Origin: Arenibacter hampyeongensis
Lineage (GTDB): Bacteria; Bacteroidota; Bacteroidia; Flavobacteriales; Flavobacteriaceae
Direction of reading: 5' to 3'
Assembly (NCBI RefSeq): GCF_002909255.1
Contig: NZ_PIOB01000001.1
Coordinates: 372,001-436,000, forward strand
Length of the DNA: 64,000 nucleotides
The notes beneath the pieces are model-generated. The model was not told where the DNA came from, did no database searches, and saw only the letters and a list, made by a program, of their open reading frames with translations. Below are positions 12,501 through 22,969 of the stretch, piece by piece (the stretch's first letter is position 1; each line of letters starts with the position of its first letter). The translations under genes were made by a program, and so were the position numbers.

Positions 12501-15500
12501 TATACCAAAGAGGACGTATCCTGTAACGGTGGCGCCGACGGTTCCATTCAGGTCATCCTGGACGCTTCCAACGACAACCCGCCATATACCTATACCATAA
12601 ACGACGGCGTAAATCCGCCGACAACACAGAACGGCAACCTGTTCACAGGTCTGGCCGCAGGCAACTACGACATCACTGTTACCTCGGACAGGGGCTGCTT
12701 TACCACACAAAATATAACCATTGATGAACCAAATGCTTTAGATGCCGCTATCACCAATGTAACCGATTTCGCCTGTAATATGAACAATGGCGTCCAATCC
12801 GCTTCTATTGAAGTTACTATTACTGCTGGTACAGGAACACCTAGCTATACCTACAGTGTTAATGGTGGTGCCTTTATACCCACAGCTGGGAATGTGTTTA
12901 CATACACGGTTACAACAGCTGGCAATTATGATATAATTGTAAAAGATAGCAATGGCTGTACTTTTACAATTCCAACCCAAACCATAAACCCCTTACCGAC
13001 CATCACGGATGTAACCGTTGGTCAGATCACGGCAATTACCTGTACCAATGACGAGCTGGCCAGGGTGACCGTAACGGGAGGTTCCGGCGACTTCAGCTTC
13101 GAACTCTTGCCTACGGGAAGTGCCCCGGTACAGACTCCGGGAGCAGCTACCTATACGGCCGACTTTACATTGACCGCTCCGGGGGACTATACCTTCAGGG
13201 TGACCGACAACGTTACCGGTTGCTATTTCACTTCCGCACCGTATACCGTTGCGCCATATGACCTGATCGAAGTGGTGGCCACAGCCATTACTCCGGTGAC
13301 CTGTTATGGCGACTCCGACGGAGCGCTGCAGATCCAGGTCAACAATTATCTGGGCAATTACGACTATCAGGTATTCGATAGCAGTGGGGCAAGCGTTACG
13401 GCAGTTATAAGTTCGGATACCTCCGCCAACCCAAGAACCATTTCGGGATTGCCGGCAGGGAATTTCTATGTGGTCCTTACCGCTACCGATACCCCGTTCT
13501 GCGACGATACAACCAACACCGTGACCATTGCGTCACCGGCCGCGGACCTGAATCTGGTAGTGGCAAACAATATCAACGCCAACTGTAACATCGGCGCTCA
13601 GGTGACCGTTACCGCCAGCGGCGGGAACGGCGGGTATACCTATGCCTTTGTACAGGACGGTGCGGCCGTGAACCCAGGAGATTATACCGCAAGTGCCAGT
13701 GCCATACTTGATCCAGCCACCAACCTTAACTGGGACGTTTGGGTGAAGGATGCCATGGACTGTACCTTTATGATCGATGTGGCCATTGCCGCAGATCCTT
13801 TGCCTACAGTTAGCCTGCCTGTCTACGCGGACGACCAATGTACCTCCAACGGAACATCTTATACCTTTACCGCAACAGGTACCGGTGTAGCACCAATTAG
13901 ATACAGCATCGGGAACGGATTCCAGAGCAGCGGCATATTTACCGTATCCGCTCCGGGAACCTATACCGTGACCGTACGTGACGCCAACGGCTGTACCATT
14001 ACCGATACCATTACCATACTGCCCCCATTGGCCGCAGCGGCCGTGGCCACTGCACAGCCTTCATGTCCCGTGGACGACGGCGTGATCACCATCACTGCCT
14101 CTGGCGGTGCCGGTGCCGGAAACTACGAGTACGACCTATTGGATAATGGTGGAATAAGTGTTATCGGAGGAACCCCACAGGCTTCCAATGTCTTCAGCGG
14201 GCTTGCCCCGGGAACCTATACCGCCGTGGTATACGATACCTCGGGATCAGGTTGTGACGCCCAGGTGCCCGTTTCCCTGGAAACGCCAACACCGGTCGTA
14301 TTTACATATACCAAAGAGGACGTATCCTGTAACGGTGGCGCCGACGGTTCCATTCAGGTCATCCTGGACGCTTCCAACGACAACCCGCCATATACCTATA
14401 CCATAAACGACGGCGTAAATCCGCCGACAACACAGAACGGCAACCTGTTCACAGGTCTGGCCGCAGGCAACTACGACATCACTGTTACCTCGGACAGGGG
14501 CTGCTTTACCACACAAAATATAACCATTGATGAACCAAATCCAGTGGATGTAACCGCTACTGCTACCAGTTTTGCATGTAATGCCAACAACCAGCCCTCA
14601 CAGGCTGTAATAACTGCGGTGGGAACAAATGGCACAGCTCCGTATACCTATAGCATTAACGGAGTGAACTTCTTTACTTCCAATACCTTTAATATTACCG
14701 ATAATGGATCAGATAGAACTATTACCGTTACTATAAAAGATGATAACGGATGTACCGATGTAACCACTGTGAACATTACTGCCTTAAACAAGTTTACAGC
14801 CACATTGACCCAGGATGCTGCAATATCTTGTGCAGGACCGGAAGAAGTAACCATTACTGTTAACGATAATGGCAATGTAGCCAATATTTATACCTATCAG
14901 TTGTTACCTATTGGCAATACCAATGCCACATTGACTGGAAATCCGACCTATAACAGCGCCACCTTTAATTTAACCAATGTGGGAAGTTATACCTTTAGGG
15001 TTACCGATACCTCAACCGGATGTTATGTGGATACCGCTGCCTATAATATTGCTCCTTATGATTTGATCAAAGTAAACGCTACGGCTATTACGCCTGTTAC
15101 CTGTTTTGGGGATAATAATGGTGCTTTGCAAATAAATGTAAGCGGCTATTCCGGGCCTTATAATTACACGGTATATACCAGTACAGGTGTAGCCACGGCC
15201 ATTACAGGATCGGCCAATACATCTACCAACCCACTTACCATAAACGGTTTAACTGGAGGAAATTACTATGTTAGGGTAACCGAGACCAATGTTCCATTGT
15301 GTTTTGAGAACTCCAATACGGTTAGAATAATTTCTCCTGATAGGGCATTGATCGCTATAGTTGATCCAATTGCCAATGTTACCTGTTCCAATGATCAAGG
15401 TGAAATAATCGTAGACCCAAGCGGCGGATTTGCTCCTTATGATATAGTACTTACCAATACTACAACCTCACAGGTATACAATGCCACAGATGTTAATGTA

Positions 15501-17585
15501 ATGGTATTCAACGGACTTTCCGCTGGGAACTATACAATACAGATTACCGATGCCAATGGCTGTATCCTAAACGATACGGAAACTTTAGTACAACCAGCTC
15601 CTATTACGGCAGATATTACTCCGCTTTCCACAACTTTGGATTGCTATGGGGACAGTGATGGTGCATTGACCGCTATTAATATGGCCGGTGGTCAAGGAAT
15701 CTACCAATACCAATTGAACGTTTACGATTCCACTGGTAGCAGCATTGTGTATACTTCTGGAGGTCAAGTTAGCCCTGTCTTCAACAATCTGAAAGCCGGT
15801 ATCTACACGATTACCGTATCCGATGGCTGGGGATGTGACATTGAAACCGTACAGGCGACAATAATTGATCCTACGGAAGTTTATGCCTCTTTGATAAGGA
15901 CAAGTCCATTAACCTGTTTAAATGACGCAGAATTGCTGTTAACGGCTTTTGGTGGAACAGGTCCTTATGAATATAGCATGGATGGAATCAATTACTTCCC
16001 AATGAGTGGAGGTAATACACACAGCTTTACAGTTACTGCTGGAACTTATAGGTATTACGTACAGGATTCATTTGGATGTAAATCAATCCTATCCAACGAA
16101 ATAAAGGAGGATGCCATTGTACCATTAACGGTAACTCTGGATACTTCTGCAGCAGTCATCAATTGTAATGGTGATAATACCGCCATCTTGATTGCCAAAG
16201 CAGACGGAGGATTGGGTAATTACCTTTATGAATTGTTTACCGATGCAGCATTAACAAATAGTATTGCTGGACCTCAAACAAACAGACAATTTAGTAACCT
16301 TACGGTTGGTAGCTACTATGTTAGGGTAACCAGCGACGACTGTGTTGTGGTATCCAACGAAACACAAATAATGGAACCAACACCTTTGGTGGTAGATGAT
16401 TCCTTTACCAATGTCACTTGTAACAGTGCCAATGATGGTAGCATAACGGTTTTATTAAGTGGAGGATCAGGAGGTTATCAATTTGCAATTTCACCTAACC
16501 TGGATAAATTTGATACGGTAAATACCTTTACCAACCTGGCACCTGGCAACTATACCGTTATAGCACAGGATATCAATGGCTGTTTTGAACAATTACAATA
16601 CACCATTATAGAACCTACGGTTATTACAGCTGTACCAACAACCACACCCGAAATTTGCATTGGAAGTGAGGACGGAACCATATCCTTGGCTATATCTGGA
16701 GGAACAGCACCTTATAGTACGAGTATAAATTCGACTGCAGACATTGACTTTGTCATGGACAGAACCATGTTTGGCAATCTTGCTGCAGGTACATACGCCA
16801 TTTTTGTAAAAGACTCACAAGGATGTATTATCAACTTGGCAGTAACTATTGATCCAGGTGTAAATCTGAATGCAACGGTAACACCAATGTATGAATGTAC
16901 GGGGAACATCCCCAACAATTCAATTGATCTTGTTTTGGAAGATGCAACGGTTGGCCCGGACGTAATGTATGCACTGGACTCTACAGATCCAAATGACATG
17001 GTCCTAGATCCGAATTTTACCAATATAGCTCCTGGGAACCACTACATTGCCATAGCCCACGCCAATGGTTGTGTTTTGACCATAGATTTTGAAATAGAGA
17101 ACTTTGAACCCTTGGTTCTTACCTTGGCACCAGGTAACATCAACGAAATAACGGCTGTCGCCACAGGAGGGCAACAAGAGTACACCTTCTATTTCAACGA
17201 CAAGGACAATGGTACTGATAACACCCATTACATTACAGAAACAAAAACCCATACCGTAAGGGTTGTTGATGAGAACGGATGTGAAGCCATTGCGGAAATC
17301 TTTATGGAGTTCATTGATATAGAAATTCCAAATTTCTTTACCCCTGACGGTGATGGTAATAATGATTACTGGAGACCTAAAAATCAAGAAGGCTTCCCAA
17401 AAATACTAACCATAATATTTGACCGTTATGGTAGGGAGGTTTACAGAATGGGTATGAATGACCAAGGATGGGACGGACTATACCACAATACTGAGCTTCC
17501 GACCGGGGATTATTGGTACGTCATAAAACTTAAAGGTGAGGAAGATGACAGGGAATTTGTTGGACATTTTACCCTTTATAGATGA
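513..17585 (+). CDS. Giant SprB-like cell-surface adhesin with T9SS type B sorting domain
   Basis: Encodes about 5,690 residues (roughly 0.6 MDa). The frame stays open back to a TTG at 462, but ATG 513 gives a clean signal peptide ([20 protein letters not shown], cleavage near residue 25), so I prefer 513. Residues ~26-375 form an N-terminal region without SprB repeats. Residues ~376-516 look like a DUF11-type Ig domain ([20 protein letters not shown]). From about residue 850 to 5,530 there are several dozen SprB-type repeats of ~80-95 residues, each with an early Cys, a PYTYSI-like strand, a GxYTVTVxD strand and an NGC. The last ~90 residues ([16 protein letters not shown], then VGHFTLYR) are the gliding-motility-associated C-terminal domain used by the type IX secretion system. 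SprB of Flavobacterium johnsoniae is a mobile surface adhesin for gliding; the same role is inferred here, though a purely adhesive role is possible. The stop overlaps the sprF-like gene by 4 bases. Confidence 0.93.
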   Translation: MGSKNIKKLLLTCFLLLGGFSAYSQVKNTFDVRYENELRGDITFIANNIVNRKTDGYWTGKKNNRVWVPGKDPNEAYDDTGNSSEYNDDLDMQYIDIDGDSSTFSSSSAILTVPNPDCAKVRYAGLYWSAVFKQNNRSGFDQLKFKIPGGTYQDLTADEILFDGAGDTDFDYYSPYACYKDITSIVAGMTDPNGEFFAANIRASSGSSISGGVSGGWKMVVVYEDPNLPGKYITTFDGYAGIKSGETVDIPVNGFTTLPAPFPVIAQLGVGTLEGDNRIGGDGLSIKANSNLTYTALGNTVNPTNNFFNSNITRANAIVMDRNPNSINTLGWDVDFFNINNPLNGVIPNNETGAVFRASSSQDKYDIFFTSFDVEIIEPIINLIKTVEDIAGNDITGQGVHLGQTLDYVLEFQNVGNDSADNYTIKDILPINVTLDETNFTLPAGVTYTYDEPSRTVLFSIPNNLVEKNDPQYAIRMRVRVAENCYDFIDACSDLIQNLAYSTYNGVLNSNIISDDPSVTDFDNCGFVTPGATNFLLDDLDDCNFTRTVQLCGDQVLLDAGDGFDEYIWYKDENNNQQLDAADTVITDGDSDNDPSTFVVSAIGTYIVDKIVADPCKGFKEILTVERFGSTQTNPIVDFFNNSNNDADPTNDVQGEIVICSVDGSPLPKIFLCGVNDTQLIQVNIADALSMNWEQLVEGSCTDAGDDCGNKNATCTWNQVSTGSSYTANSVGKFRLVVNYQNGCFSRFYFNVFRNNLDVQYNSNDIICNTPGNITITNLGLGYGYQLYDIANNTIVVPYSANNGPSFTINTNGAYRVGIMQLDNITGEPIDGSCEFTTPDIGIRDRNFQVNTTTTAATCSTLGSINIQALNVEANYEYEIRLDDGSNGGNGTLLDNETAQPDNNFTFQNLNAGNYIIRVRTDDGCFREEKVTVLSEADLALTARISQHISCKEGNILMDSSGGKTPHTYAIWSYVDEGGSTVTSYPDVTSIPPGNFQTSQIFDILDPGDYTFVVVDRNNCYSFSNTVTIILVPAVEFTTAVTDESCFGAEDGSIVYNMTATNGYKVDYTLTFSDPDEDSITNSSGTFTNLPQGNYTVTLTQSKGGASCDFVQDFTIGGPTDGVTGDATLIQDYTCLQDGIIEAQNVSGGTAPYSYSIDGVNFVSGPGAETFSNLTNGNYSITVRDATLCTFVTNSIVIDPLDEPTDLTFTSTAPNCPTQTSNVTVTAVNGIDPLTIEIIAPAAIPSNSLVGKTATFNNLSPDTYTFRVTDSKGCSYDETYTITPVDPIQVIGTLINDVTCIGSADGAIDFDINDFSTTYSYSVNGATAITGQSASTINLTGLVAGDYTIVVTDQTTNCTDTSTITVSEPATALGITFSTTPLTCNADGSVTITATNGWGGYSYELEQPDNSILGPQGSNVFSGLSQTGTYTISVTDAGGCTVIDTFDIVAPTNPTATLAATTNLCYVPGTGVSLTATAAGGIAPYTYSLNGAPAQNGNVFNNLAPGAYSVVVRDAYGCNVTTNTITIEPQLTVSNAITKELDCSASPDAIIDITINGGYAAYSYQINGGTSTAVLGNTITYTTAVDGSFTFLITDSEGCTAQTTVVIDPITNPVATNNTTDPNCDSAANGNVEIVIDPNFGTAPFQVNFNGGGLSNQTTYSGLASGTYNYIIQDSKGCVFNGSATLTAPNAITADAVLTQPYTCLQTASIQAQNITGGTPGYTYSIDGINYVAGDTFTGLTDGDYTITVRDASGCTFTTIPVNVPALDPPTDITFNSTAANCPSETSNVTLTAIGGSGAITYEIIAPAASIVSNLTGVFNNLAPDTYTFRVTDAKGCSYNENYTVNPVIKIDALGTLTQNVSCQGSADGAIQYNVTGFTGNYSFTVTGPTAIPAQSGITTNPLNFSGLLAGDYTITVTDDTTNCTDTAIVTVNEPAAPLAFTFALSPLTCATDGSVTITATNGWGGYSYQLTEPDTNVLGPQAVNVFSGLSQTGTYTISVTDAGGCIVTNTFDIVTPVNPTATLAATTDLCYVPGTGVSLTATAAGGIAPYTYSLNGAPAQNGNVFNNLAPGAYSVVVRDAYGCNVTTNTITIEPQLTASGVLTKELDCTGSPDAILDITINGGYADYSYGVSINGAAYGASTALGAGITTFSYTATSAGTYRFEITDSEGCTSQTTIITVDPISNPQASETVTDVSCNGGSDGIVAIILDTNFGTAPYQVNFDGGGLSNNTTYSGLVAGTYSYTVQDSKGCTVTNSVTVGEPAAITFDATIIQGYTCLQDASVEAQNVIGGTSPYTYSIDGINFGANSFTGLKDGNYTLTVKDDNGCTATRPITIDPLTPPTDISFSATAANCPAETSDITLTSTGGSGAITYEIIAPLAAVATNATGIFTGLAPDTYSFRITDAKGCSYDENYTLNPVAKINVLGTLTQNVSCVGNADGAIEYNVTGFTGNYSFTVTGPTAIPAQSGITTNPLNFSGLLAGDYTITVTDDTTNCTDTATVTVNEPAAPLAFTFALSPLTCATDGSVTITATDGWGGYSYQLTEPDTNVLGPQAGNVFNGLNKLGTYTISVTDAGGCTVTDTFDIVTPTNPTASIDIAASTLCYTSTGLATIVVGATGGLAPYYYSLNTGPTQTSNTFVDLTPAVYDFTVMDSNGCTDTVQFTIEPELTANAVLTKDLDCSVSPDAVINVTVNGGYPAYTYEVSFNSGAYAPYAGAFPYTTSNAGTYRFRITDSQGCITESNIVNVTPADTPAFTSVTPTHVLCFGDSSGSLDIVIDTSVGIAPYTIGIVETGSGTNYGSQTTGLPAGDYLITLTDDKGCFVTTTETITEPTAINPNISHTNLSCSASTNVMGTITVDASGGTSTYIYELNNNDYSFTDSYDTSSGTNDHTFTGLNFGDYTVRVIDNNGCESISTVTITTGPDVLITTSPVAGCAPGSGEMLVEAAASNGTLGTGTFYFALYPATPWTLVNPEWSLQDPRPLPTDPYTHNFTGLNPGVTYSFIVYDASTGCEYIQEATVPVSTNSSLTSTIDTTTNISCFGAVDGSVDFTYSGYGGTQVDYEIFTQTTNISTGITGSSTVLIAGSSQSRSLSGLSPGEYYILFTEVDGANAGCVNASASFVIQQSPALLEITATATNANSCTNNSGTITAAARYGNGPYLFQLELASTAAPDATTWTGINTTGIFNANAEDYIVYVKDANDCIRSVAVTIAEDPTPVISLTVPDQCATTEGNFTIQVTLDTPGVQPYFLSLDGGAFQAVSFSGAPSTFDFTGLSSGNHTVEIRDSNGCGNTQNIDIYTPTSLSAEVTATPSCNALLQDDGEIRVNAYGGTLFNYRYELRDTSDNIIRPKQISDTFSGLTPGAYRVYLYDNVATGCDAFIEITLEIPTAVLGAIGEINDISCNGASNGSIVVTLDSGMDNPPYTYQLFDSAGIIPMTAFPQFSNVFTGLDQGDYIVRVRSARFCKIDIPFTINEPSALVANATATSFACAADNSVAQAVITVDIPTTGTAPYTYSINGVNFFNTNTFNINDTGAVQNFTVTVRDANGCTDTDNLTINPLPTITDVTVGQITAITCTNDELARVTVTGGSGDFSFELLPTGSAPVQTPGAATYTADFTLTAPGDYTFRVTDNVTGCYFTSAPYTVAPYDLIEVVATAITPVTCYGDSDGALQIQVNNYLGNYDYQVFDSSGASVTAVISSDTSANPRTISGLPAGNFYVVLTATDTPFCDDTTNTVTIASPAADLNLVVANNINANCNIGAQVTVTASGGNGGYTYAFVQDGAAVNPGDYTASASAILDPATNLNWDVWVKDAMDCTFMIDVAIAADPLPTVSLPVYADDQCTSNGTSYTFTATGTGVAPIRYSIGNGFQSSGIFTVSAPGTYTVTVRDANGCTITDTITILPPLAAAAVATAQPSCPVDDGVITITASGGAGAGNYEYDLLDNGGISVIGGTPQASNVFSGLAPGTYTAVVYDTSGSGCDAQVPVSLETPTPVVFTYTKEDVSCNGGADGSIQVILDASNDNPPYTYTINDGVNPPTTQNGNLFTGLAAGNYDITVTSDRGCFTTQNITIDEPNALDAAITNVTDFACNMNNGVQSASIEVTITAGTGTPSYTYSVNGGAFIPTAGNVFTYTVTTAGNYDIIVKDSNGCTFTIPTQTINPLPTITDVTVGQITAITCTNDELARVTVTGGSGDFSFELLPTGSAPVQTPGAATYTADFTLTAPGDYTFRVTDNVTGCYFTSAPYTVAPYDLIEVVATAITPVTCYGDSDGALQIQVNNYLGNYDYQVFDSSGASVTAVISSDTSANPRTISGLPAGNFYVVLTATDTPFCDDTTNTVTIASPAADLNLVVANNINANCNIGAQVTVTASGGNGGYTYAFVQDGAAVNPGDYTASASAILDPATNLNWDVWVKDAMDCTFMIDVAIAADPLPTVSLPVYADDQCTSNGTSYTFTATGTGVAPIRYSIGNGFQSSGIFTVSAPGTYTVTVRDANGCTITDTITILPPLAAAAVATAQPSCPVDDGVITITASGGAGAGNYEYDLLDNGGISVIGGTPQASNVFSGLAPGTYTAVVYDTSGSGCDAQVPVSLETPTPVVFTYTKEDVSCNGGADGSIQVILDASNDNPPYTYTINDGVNPPTTQNGNLFTGLAAGNYDITVTSDRGCFTTQNITIDEPNPVDVTATATSFACNANNQPSQAVITAVGTNGTAPYTYSINGVNFFTSNTFNITDNGSDRTITVTIKDDNGCTDVTTVNITALNKFTATLTQDAAISCAGPEEVTITVNDNGNVANIYTYQLLPIGNTNATLTGNPTYNSATFNLTNVGSYTFRVTDTSTGCYVDTAAYNIAPYDLIKVNATAITPVTCFGDNNGALQINVSGYSGPYNYTVYTSTGVATAITGSANTSTNPLTINGLTGGNYYVRVTETNVPLCFENSNTVRIISPDRALIAIVDPIANVTCSNDQGEIIVDPSGGFAPYDIVLTNTTTSQVYNATDVNVMVFNGLSAGNYTIQITDANGCILNDTETLVQPAPITADITPLSTTLDCYGDSDGALTAINMAGGQGIYQYQLNVYDSTGSSIVYTSGGQVSPVFNNLKAGIYTITVSDGWGCDIETVQATIIDPTEVYASLIRTSPLTCLNDAELLLTAFGGTGPYEYSMDGINYFPMSGGNTHSFTVTAGTYRYYVQDSFGCKSILSNEIKEDAIVPLTVTLDTSAAVINCNGDNTAILIAKADGGLGNYLYELFTDAALTNSIAGPQTNRQFSNLTVGSYYVRVTSDDCVVVSNETQIMEPTPLVVDDSFTNVTCNSANDGSITVLLSGGSGGYQFAISPNLDKFDTVNTFTNLAPGNYTVIAQDINGCFEQLQYTIIEPTVITAVPTTTPEICIGSEDGTISLAISGGTAPYSTSINSTADIDFVMDRTMFGNLAAGTYAIFVKDSQGCIINLAVTIDPGVNLNATVTPMYECTGNIPNNSIDLVLEDATVGPDVMYALDSTDPNDMVLDPNFTNIAPGNHYIAIAHANGCVLTIDFEIENFEPLVLTLAPGNINEITAVATGGQQEYTFYFNDKDNGTDNTHYITETKTHTVRVVDENGCEAIAEIFMEFIDIEIPNFFTPDGDGNNDYWRPKNQEGFPKILTIIFDRYGREVYRMGMNDQGWDGLYHNTELPTGDYWYVIKLKGEEDDREFVGHFTLYR
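3890..9015 (+). repeat. Three in-frame super-repeats of about 1.7 kb inside the adhesin gene
   Basis: A module starting with the motif YTCLQ recurs at about 3911, 5618 and 7340, a spacing of 1,707 and 1,722 bases (569 and 574 residues). Each super-unit contains several SprB modules in the same order. Some blocks are almost identical at DNA level: about 4903-5100 against 6601-6798, and about 6127-6476 against 7843-8192. The rest of each unit is clearly diverged. This suggests old duplication followed by local gene conversion. Confidence 0.85.
11178..12734 (+). repeat. Copy 1 of a 1,557-bp near-identical duplicated block in the adhesin gene
   Basis: This block matches 12984-14540 at a constant offset of 1,806 bases (602 residues). 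The only difference I saw is T at 11264 against C at 13070, a synonymous Thr change. It is much richer in G+C than the surrounding gene: hand counts give 34/60 for 11221-11280 and 38/60 for 12241-12300, against 21/60 for 9121-9180 and 23/60 for 16441-16500. Confidence 0.95.
12984..14540 (+). repeat. Copy 2 of the 1,557-bp duplicated block
   Basis: Second copy, separated from copy 1 by a 249-base spacer (12735-12983). The spacer encodes one ordinary SprB module with lower G+C (26/60 for 12781-12840). The sequence just before copy 1 and just after copy 2 encodes related but non-identical modules ([12 protein letters not shown] in both), so the copies sit between paralogous modules and keep the reading frame. 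Confidence 0.95.
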
Positions 17586-18556
17586 AGAACTTAACCAAAT
17601 ATACAATGCGCAGTAAACTATTAATCTATGTGTTGCTTTTAGGTACTCTGGCCACTAATGCCCAAGAACTTAATTCGCCTCAACTTTCACAATATTTGGC
17701 AGATAATCCTTTCGTGCTCTCGCCAACTTACGCCGGTATTGGCGATCACGTGAAAATTAGGTTGAACGGCCTTGCACAATGGGTTGGAATAAAGGACGCA
17801 CCTAGAACCCAATCCTTGGCCGCGGATATGAGGATAGGGGAAAAATCAGGGATAGGTGCCTTTCTATATAACGACTCCAACGGTTATACCAAACAACAGG
17901 GAGCACGGATTTCCTTCGCACACCATTTAACTTTGAATCGTTATGAGGACGAGTTTTTGTCATTTGGTATCTCTTATAATTTTAACCAATTTAGATTGGA
18001 TGTTCAGGAATTTGTAGATGCAGGTTTTGATCCCGGGGTTACCAATGACAGGTCCACATCCAACCACAATTTTGATGTAGGCCTTTTGTACAGAAAAAAT
18101 GCCTTTTACTTCAGTGCAAATGCCTCCAACGTTATTAATAAGGATGTGTACATATTCGATCCCATCTATGAGCCCAGTAAACTTAGAAACTTCTATGTAT
18201 ATTCTGGATACAGATACAAAAAGTCCAGAAACAGTGATATGGAAATAGAACCTTCCATTTTATACAAGATATTTGAAAGTGATGGCAGATCGGAGGCCGA
18301 CTTAAACCTGAAATTCAGGTGGTACGATTTTGAGGATTACTATTATGCAGGTATAACATACCGTTTCTTAAATGACCAAATTGGAAGGCCCTTATATATA
18401 GCTCCCTTGGCCGGACTTAAAAAAAGCAATTTTTATTTCGGTTATTCCTATCAGATCATTCTGAACGAAATTTTGGGATATAGTACGGGTACCCACGTAG
18501 TAACCATTGGGGTAGACCTTTTCCAAGGAATTAGTAATTGCAGATGTACCTACTAA
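17582..18556 (+). CDS. PorP/SprF-family type IX secretion outer-membrane protein
   Basis: 324 residues with a signal peptide ([20 protein letters not shown] from the internal Met at residue 9, or from Met 1). The mature start, [19 protein letters not shown], is the typical PorP/SprF opening, followed by a beta-rich outer-membrane barrel ending in [16 protein letters not shown]. In F. johnsoniae SprF lies directly downstream of sprB and is needed for SprB to reach the surface. Here the start ATG at 17582 overlaps the adhesin stop in ATGA, so translation is probably coupled and this protein likely serves the adhesin specifically. Other sprB-operon genes (sprC, sprD) are not seen. Confidence 0.92.
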   Translation: MKNLTKYTMRSKLLIYVLLLGTLATNAQELNSPQLSQYLADNPFVLSPTYAGIGDHVKIRLNGLAQWVGIKDAPRTQSLAADMRIGEKSGIGAFLYNDSNGYTKQQGARISFAHHLTLNRYEDEFLSFGISYNFNQFRLDVQEFVDAGFDPGVTNDRSTSNHNFDVGLLYRKNAFYFSANASNVINKDVYIFDPIYEPSKLRNFYVYSGYRYKKSRNSDMEIEPSILYKIFESDGRSEADLNLKFRWYDFEDYYYAGITYRFLNDQIGRPLYIAPLAGLKKSNFYFGYSYQIILNEILGYSTGTHVVTIGVDLFQGISNCRCTY

Positions 18557-18673
18557 ATAAATATCTTAGGAATATCAAATTAAATCCATAAAATACGTCC
18601 GTTACGTCAGCTCTTGTTCAATCTTACCACTTAAAATTTACTTAATATCTGTTCTTTTGCGCTGCGATTGATT

Positions 18674-18681
18674 TAATTTTG
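18674..18681 (+). promoter_or_regulatory. Candidate promoter -7 element for folB
   Basis: TAATTTTG matches the Bacteroidota TAnnTTTG element and lies 14 bases before the folB ATG. A TTTG at 18656-18659 is upstream, but the spacing (14 bases) is shorter than usual, so the -33 element is uncertain. Confidence 0.45.
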
Positions 18682-18695
18682 TAGAAATTATAGAT

Positions 18696-19064
18696 ATGGT
18701 GGGGAAAGTAAGGGTCAGCAATATAAAAGTTTATGCCAATCACGGTTGTCTTAAAGAGGAGACCATTATTGGAAGCGATTATCAGGTAAATGTTGAGGTA
18801 GATGCCGATTTAAAAAAGGCATCCGAATCGGATAATCTTAGTGAAACTGTAGATTACGTTCACATAAACCATATTGTAAAAGAAGAAATGGCTATTCCTT
18901 CAAAACTATTGGAACACGTAGCACAACGTATCCTTCATAGAATCTTTGCTGAAATATCAATAGCAAAAAAAGTAAAAGTTGCCGTCTCCAAAATCAACCC
19001 TCCCATTGGTGGTGATGTAAAAGAAGTAACCATAATACTTAAATCCAAAAGATCAGGATTTTAG
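18696..19064 (+). CDS. folB: Dihydroneopterin aldolase
   Basis: 122 residues, normal for the family. FolB converts 7,8-dihydroneopterin to 6-hydroxymethyl-7,8-dihydropterin and glycolaldehyde in cytoplasmic folate synthesis. The protein begins with the typical first strand and conserved YANHGCLKEE (catalytic Glu region), continues with an SETVDYVHI segment, LLEHVAQRI helix, and ends with VKVAVSKINPPIGGDVKEV, where the conserved Lys and Pro-Pro occur. It stands alone between the sprF-like gene and tRNA-Cys, on the same strand as both. The tRNA has its own promoter immediately after the folB stop. Confidence 0.93.
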   Translation: MVGKVRVSNIKVYANHGCLKEETIIGSDYQVNVEVDADLKKASESDNLSETVDYVHINHIVKEEMAIPSKLLEHVAQRILHRIFAEISIAKKVKVAVSKINPPIGGDVKEVTIILKSKRSGF

Positions 19065-19066
19065 TT

Positions 19067-19095
19067 TTTGAAACATAAAAAAAGTATTACCTTTG
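19067..19095 (+). promoter_or_regulatory. Promoter of tRNA-Cys
   Basis: TTTG at 19067-19070 and TACCTTTG at 19088-19095 are separated by 17 bases, matching the flavobacterial consensus TTTG/TTG, about 17-23 bases, TAnnTTTG. The tRNA begins 11 bases after the -7 element, so the primary transcript should have a very short 5' leader. Confidence 0.75.
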
Positions 19096-19106
19096 CACTG
19101 CAAAAA

Positions 19107-19177
19107 GGCATTGTGGCCGAGTGGCTAGGCAGAGCTCTGCAAAAGCTTGTACAGCGGTTCGAATCCGCTCGATGCCT
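19107..19177 (+). tRNA. tRNA-Cys (GCA)
   Basis: Full cloverleaf of 71 bases. The acceptor stem GGCATTG pairs with CGATGCC, the anticodon stem GAGCT/AGCTT encloses the loop CTGCAAA with anticodon GCA, and the T arm contains GGTTCGAATCC. The discriminator base is U (19177), the known identity base of tRNA-Cys. CCA is not encoded. It has its own promoter upstream and a terminator downstream. Confidence 0.97.
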
Positions 19178-19180
19178 CTA

Positions 19181-19210
19181 AACCTTCATCTTAATTGATG
19201 AAGGTTTTTT
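19181..19210 (+). terminator. Rho-independent terminator after tRNA-Cys
   Basis: AACCTTCATC (19181-19190) pairs perfectly with GATGAAGGTT (19197-19206) across a short TTAATT loop and runs into a T tract. Confidence 0.85.
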
Positions 19211-19260
19211 GTTTTAAACAGTGTTTATATTCCTAAATATAGGTATGAAAAAACAACGGG

Positions 19261-19926
19261 CTACTCCCTAATAAGCTCTATCCCTTTTTCAATATTCAAT
19301 TGATCTTTAGGAAGAAAGCCCTTTACTATTAAAACCAAGCCACAAATAACAAGGATAATACCAAGTCCTTTTTTAACCAATAGAATTCGCCTTTTGGTCA
19401 GTTTTCTTCTCAATTGCTTAGCCAATAATATTTTAAATATATCGGTAACAAAATAAGCCCCGATCATAGCCGAAAAGAAAAGTATTATTCTATTTGAATC
19501 ATTATCCAAACTAGGCCCTACTACAATAATAATACCTAGCCAAAATACCAATACCCCAATGTTGATAAAATTCAATAGGAAACCTTTAACACACAAACTA
19601 AGGTAGTCGCCCTTGGTAATCCTAATTTTAGTTTCCTGTTTATGGGATTCCCTCTTAAAAACATTGGTAAGTCCGTAAACCAATAAGATGGTACCTCCAA
19701 AAACATATAATCCAGGATGATTACTGAGGTTTTCCAATAGTTGAAAACTACTAAAATATGCTAAGGATATAAAAATAATATCGGCAACAATCACACCTAT
19801 ATCAAAACATAAGGCCGCTCTAAATCCTTTAATGGCACTGGTTTCCAGAAGAACAAAAAAAACAGGTCCAATCATAAAGCTTAATAAAAAGCCCAATGGA
19901 ATTGCCGCCTGTATGTCCTCAATCAT
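19261..19926 (-). CDS. LysE/RhtB-family amino-acid exporter
   Basis: 221 residues with about six hydrophobic segments and the family N-terminus: a helix leading into LSFMIGPVFFVLLETS, which carries the conserved G-P and the ETS after the first membrane segment, then KGFRAALCFDIGV. LysE-type proteins export amino acids or related metabolites through the inner membrane; the substrate cannot be told here. The start is ATG 19926, 13 bases after the stop of the GIN-domain gene, so the two are probably co-transcribed. No terminator was seen between its stop and the tRNA-Cys terminator on the opposite strand. Confidence 0.85.
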   Translation of the reverse strand: MIEDIQAAIPLGFLLSFMIGPVFFVLLETSAIKGFRAALCFDIGVIVADIIFISLAYFSSFQLLENLSNHPGLYVFGGTILLVYGLTNVFKRESHKQETKIRITKGDYLSLCVKGFLLNFINIGVLVFWLGIIIVVGPSLDNDSNRIILFFSAMIGAYFVTDIFKILLAKQLRRKLTKRRILLVKKGLGIILVICGLVLIVKGFLPKDQLNIEKGIELIRE

Positions 19927-19939
19927 AAAGTTCCTTTAC

Positions 19940-20629
19940 TTACATTCTGGTAATTTTACCACCAAAAACCGTTTTTTCTTCCATTTTTGTAGGATTACCA
20001 TATACCATTACCTCTCCACCCGCCTTTACGGCAGCCTTAACATAATCTGTTGCATATACCTCTGCCCTAGAACCCGCATTTACATTAATGGTACTGAATT
20101 TAGTTTTGAAATCCTTTCCTTTATATATACCTCCCGTATTTATCTGTACATCTTGAATGTTGGATGCACCGGATGCAGAAATAATACCCCCTGTGACACT
20201 TTTTATAAGCATTTGATCTACCTGGGCACTAATAATCAATTCTCCACCTTCCTGTGCCTTAAGTTCCAAAATATCTTGCTTTATAGGATCTTTAGATGAA
20301 ATTCTAGCATCTTCATTAGTATCAATAACAATAAGTTTTTCTGTATAATGCAAATCTACAAAAGTTCTATAGCCGCTAAATAGCTTATTAACTTCCATAC
20401 GAATCTTCAGTATACCATCATTGTTAACAATGGCAACATTACTAGTATTGGCACCAGTAATTACAGCTTTGTTAACATCTGATTTTATAAGATTAACGGA
20501 TAAACCATCAAAAGCCTTCACTTCTTTGAAGGGCTGTAAATTCTGAGTTACCTTTTCGTTTTGCGACCATAACGAATGTGTCGCAATCACAAACAAAAGC
20601 ATCACTATTAATTTTTGATCCATTATCAT
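19940..20629 (-). CDS. DUF2807 (GIN domain) periplasmic/surface protein
   Basis: 229 residues. A signal peptide ends in HSLWSQ near residue 22; the next Met (20623) is an equally possible start. The rest matches the DUF2807 'GIN' head domain, a right-handed beta-solenoid common in Bacteroidota: FKEVKAFDGLSVNLIKSD, GANTSNV, and Gly/Asn-rich turns such as GASNIQDVQINTGG. Function is unknown; these proteins are thought to sit in the envelope. It lies upstream of and close to the LysE-type gene, and divergence from no obvious partner gives no further clue. Confidence 0.85.
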   Translation of the reverse strand: MIMDQKLIVMLLFVIATHSLWSQNEKVTQNLQPFKEVKAFDGLSVNLIKSDVNKAVITGANTSNVAIVNNDGILKIRMEVNKLFSGYRTFVDLHYTEKLIVIDTNEDARISSKDPIKQDILELKAQEGGELIISAQVDQMLIKSVTGGIISASGASNIQDVQINTGGIYKGKDFKTKFSTINVNAGSRAEVYATDYVKAAVKAGGEVMVYGNPTKMEEKTVFGGKITRM

Positions 20630-20779
20630 AGGGCTATAGTTTTTAGGTCAATATTCATCAACCCAAAAACATTTTTTCCGGACAAATTCCGTAACACATA
20701 TTTATGTACTGGCAATAATTCTTCCAACTTTATCGAGCTAACTCAATTAGTTAAACAAATTCCATTCCAAAACAAAAAT

Positions 20780-22969
20780 TTAGTCGTTTTTTCCCAATAA
20801 GGAAAAATCCAAATGGCGCTTAATTAAATCTGTACTCTTAACCATTACTACAACCTCATCTCCCAATTGATAGGATTTCTTGGTTTTTTCACCAACAATG
20901 GCGTATTCCTTTTCATCAAAGGTATAATAATCATCCTTTATATCCCTAATCCTGACCATTCCTTCACACTTATTCTCAATAATCTCAACATATAGGCCCC
21001 ATTCTGTAACCCCTGAAATTACACCTACAAACTCCTGGTCCTGATGATCTTCCATAAATTTTATCTGCATATATTTAATGGAATCCCGTTCAGCATTAGC
21101 TGCCAGACTTTCCATATCAGAGGAATGCTTGCATTTTTCTTCGTAAGACTCAGCCTTAGGGCTATCACCACCGTCCAAATAATGTTGTAACAATCGGTGT
21201 ACCATCACATCAGGATACCTTCTAATAGGTGAGGTAAAATGAGTGTAATAATCAAAAGCCAACCCATAATGGCCAATATTGTCCACTGTATAAATGGCCT
21301 TGCTCATGCTACGTATCGCCAGGGTATCGACCAAGTTCTGCTCCTTTTTACCCTTTACGTCCTCCAAAAGTTGATTTAGGGAATTACTTATAGATTTTTT
21401 ATCCTTAAAGTTTAACTGATGTCCAAAACGGGAAATAATACCATTAAGAGCCATTAATTTATCTTCATTAGGTTCATCATGGACCCTATAAACAAAGGTT
21501 TTAACAGGTTTTTGTTTCCCTATAAAACGGGCCACTTTTCTATTCGCCAATAACATAAATTCCTCAATTAGTTTATTGGCATCCTTGGATTCCTTAAAAT
21601 AAACACCTTCCGGTTCCATTTTATCATTAAGGTTAAAACGTACTTCTATTTTATCAAATGAAATAGCCCCTTCGCGCATCCGTTGATCACGCATTATTTT
21701 AGCAAGTCGGTCCATGTTCAAGGTGGCATTAACTACCTCATCACTAACGGTATATGCTTTGTCCCTAATGGATAATTCCTCCGGAATATTCCCATTACCA
21801 GTCTCTATAATATGCTGGGCTTCTTCATAGGCAAATCGTTCATCAGAATTTATTACAGTACGTCCAAACCACTCATTTTTAATAACGGCTTTGTCATCAA
21901 TTTCAAAAATGGCGGAAAAGGTATATTTTTCCTCATTAGGACGTAGGGAACATGCATTATTGGATAATACCTCCGGTAACATGGGAACCACCCTATCCAC
22001 TAAATAAACAGATGTTGCCCTATTATAGGCTTCGTCATCCAAAATAGTATCTGTTTCCAAGTAATGGGAAACATCGGCTATGTGAATACCTATCTCATAA
22101 TTGCCATTTTCCAATTTCTTAAAAGAAAGGGCATCATCAAAATCCTTGGCATCCTTGGGATCAATAGTAAAGGTAAGAGTATCCCTAAGATCTCTTCTCT
22201 TCGCTATCTCTTCCGCTTTAATACTGGTATCCAAAGTGTCTGCGTACATTTCCACCTCTGTAGGAAACTCGTAGGGCAGTCCGTATTGTGCTAAAATGGA
22301 ATGTATTTCTGTATTGTGCTCCCCTGGTTTCCCCAATACTTGGGTTATAGTACCAAAGGGGGAATCTGCATTATCTGGCCATTCACTTATTTCTGCAATT
22401 ACCTTATCCCCATCTTGAGCCGTGGAAATTTTATTTTTTGGTATAAAAATATCGGTGTACATTCTATAGTCCGTAGGACGTACAAATGCAAAATCCTTTT
22501 GCATATCTACTATACCAACAAAAGCGTTCTTATTTCTGGATATTACCTTAGTAATTTCCCCTTCCAATTTTTTTCCTTTTCTTCTAGGAAAAATATAAAC
22601 CTCTACTTCATCCTTGTGGAAAGCCTTTTTTAATTTATTGAACGGAACAAAAACATCATCATCCAAACCTTCAACAACAATATAGGCATTTCCCCTACCT
22701 GTTATATCTACCGTTCCAGTATGGTAAGTCTTATTTGAGGCTATAGCCTTATAAGCACCCCTATCCTCTTCCAAAATTCGCTTCTTTTCCTTTAATTCTA
22801 CCAATCTTTTAATAAGAGTGTTCCTATCATTGGCATCTACAACCCCAATTTTAGCAGCAATTTGCTTATAGTTAAAAGATTTTTCCGGCTCCTTTTCCAG
22901 AACTGTGAATATCCCTCGGGTTATTTCGTTTTTCCTTTGATTTTTGTTTCTTTTATTATTCTTTGACAT
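20780..22969 (-). CDS. rnr: Ribonuclease R
   Basis: 729 residues from ATG 22969; an extra GTG two codons earlier is in frame but the ATG fits better (MSKNNKRNKNQRK). RNase R is a processive 3'-5' exoribonuclease that degrades structured RNA and helps rRNA and mRNA turnover. Order of domains: basic N-terminal winged-helix region (~1-75), cold-shock OB folds (~80-240), the RNB catalytic domain (~265-580) with the aspartate cluster IDPKDAKDFDDALS near residue 270, and a C-terminal S1 domain (~640-725, FVGVISGVTEWGLYVEI). All the aspartates expected in the active site are present. No overlapping operon partner; upstream lies the long A+T-rich gap. Confidence 0.96.
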   Translation of the reverse strand: MSKNNKRNKNQRKNEITRGIFTVLEKEPEKSFNYKQIAAKIGVVDANDRNTLIKRLVELKEKKRILEEDRGAYKAIASNKTYHTGTVDITGRGNAYIVVEGLDDDVFVPFNKLKKAFHKDEVEVYIFPRRKGKKLEGEITKVISRNKNAFVGIVDMQKDFAFVRPTDYRMYTDIFIPKNKISTAQDGDKVIAEISEWPDNADSPFGTITQVLGKPGEHNTEIHSILAQYGLPYEFPTEVEMYADTLDTSIKAEEIAKRRDLRDTLTFTIDPKDAKDFDDALSFKKLENGNYEIGIHIADVSHYLETDTILDDEAYNRATSVYLVDRVVPMLPEVLSNNACSLRPNEEKYTFSAIFEIDDKAVIKNEWFGRTVINSDERFAYEEAQHIIETGNGNIPEELSIRDKAYTVSDEVVNATLNMDRLAKIMRDQRMREGAISFDKIEVRFNLNDKMEPEGVYFKESKDANKLIEEFMLLANRKVARFIGKQKPVKTFVYRVHDEPNEDKLMALNGIISRFGHQLNFKDKKSISNSLNQLLEDVKGKKEQNLVDTLAIRSMSKAIYTVDNIGHYGLAFDYYTHFTSPIRRYPDVMVHRLLQHYLDGGDSPKAESYEEKCKHSSDMESLAANAERDSIKYMQIKFMEDHQDQEFVGVISGVTEWGLYVEIIENKCEGMVRIRDIKDDYYTFDEKEYAIVGEKTKKSYQLGDEVVVMVKSTDLIKRHLDFSLLGKND

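Noticed and set aside
11727..14516. Pairs of identical minus- and plus-strand open frames within the duplicated adhesin block (for example 11727-12032 and 13533-13838)
   Set aside because: They exist in duplicate only because the underlying DNA is duplicated; they lie antisense or out of frame to a clearly coding SprB array and show no family features.
3890..14540. Regular repeats that might suggest a CRISPR or satellite array
   Set aside because: Repeat units are 80-600 codons, stay in frame, and encode SprB modules; there are no short palindromic repeats with unique spacers.
513..17585. Frameshift or assembly chimera in the giant adhesin
   Set aside because: One uninterrupted frame runs from signal peptide to sorting domain, and both repeat copies keep frame, so there is no sign of breakage; only the copy number remains open.
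19832..20299. 155-codon plus-strand frame across the LysE and GIN-domain genes
   Set aside because: Antisense to two well-supported genes and without recognisable protein character.
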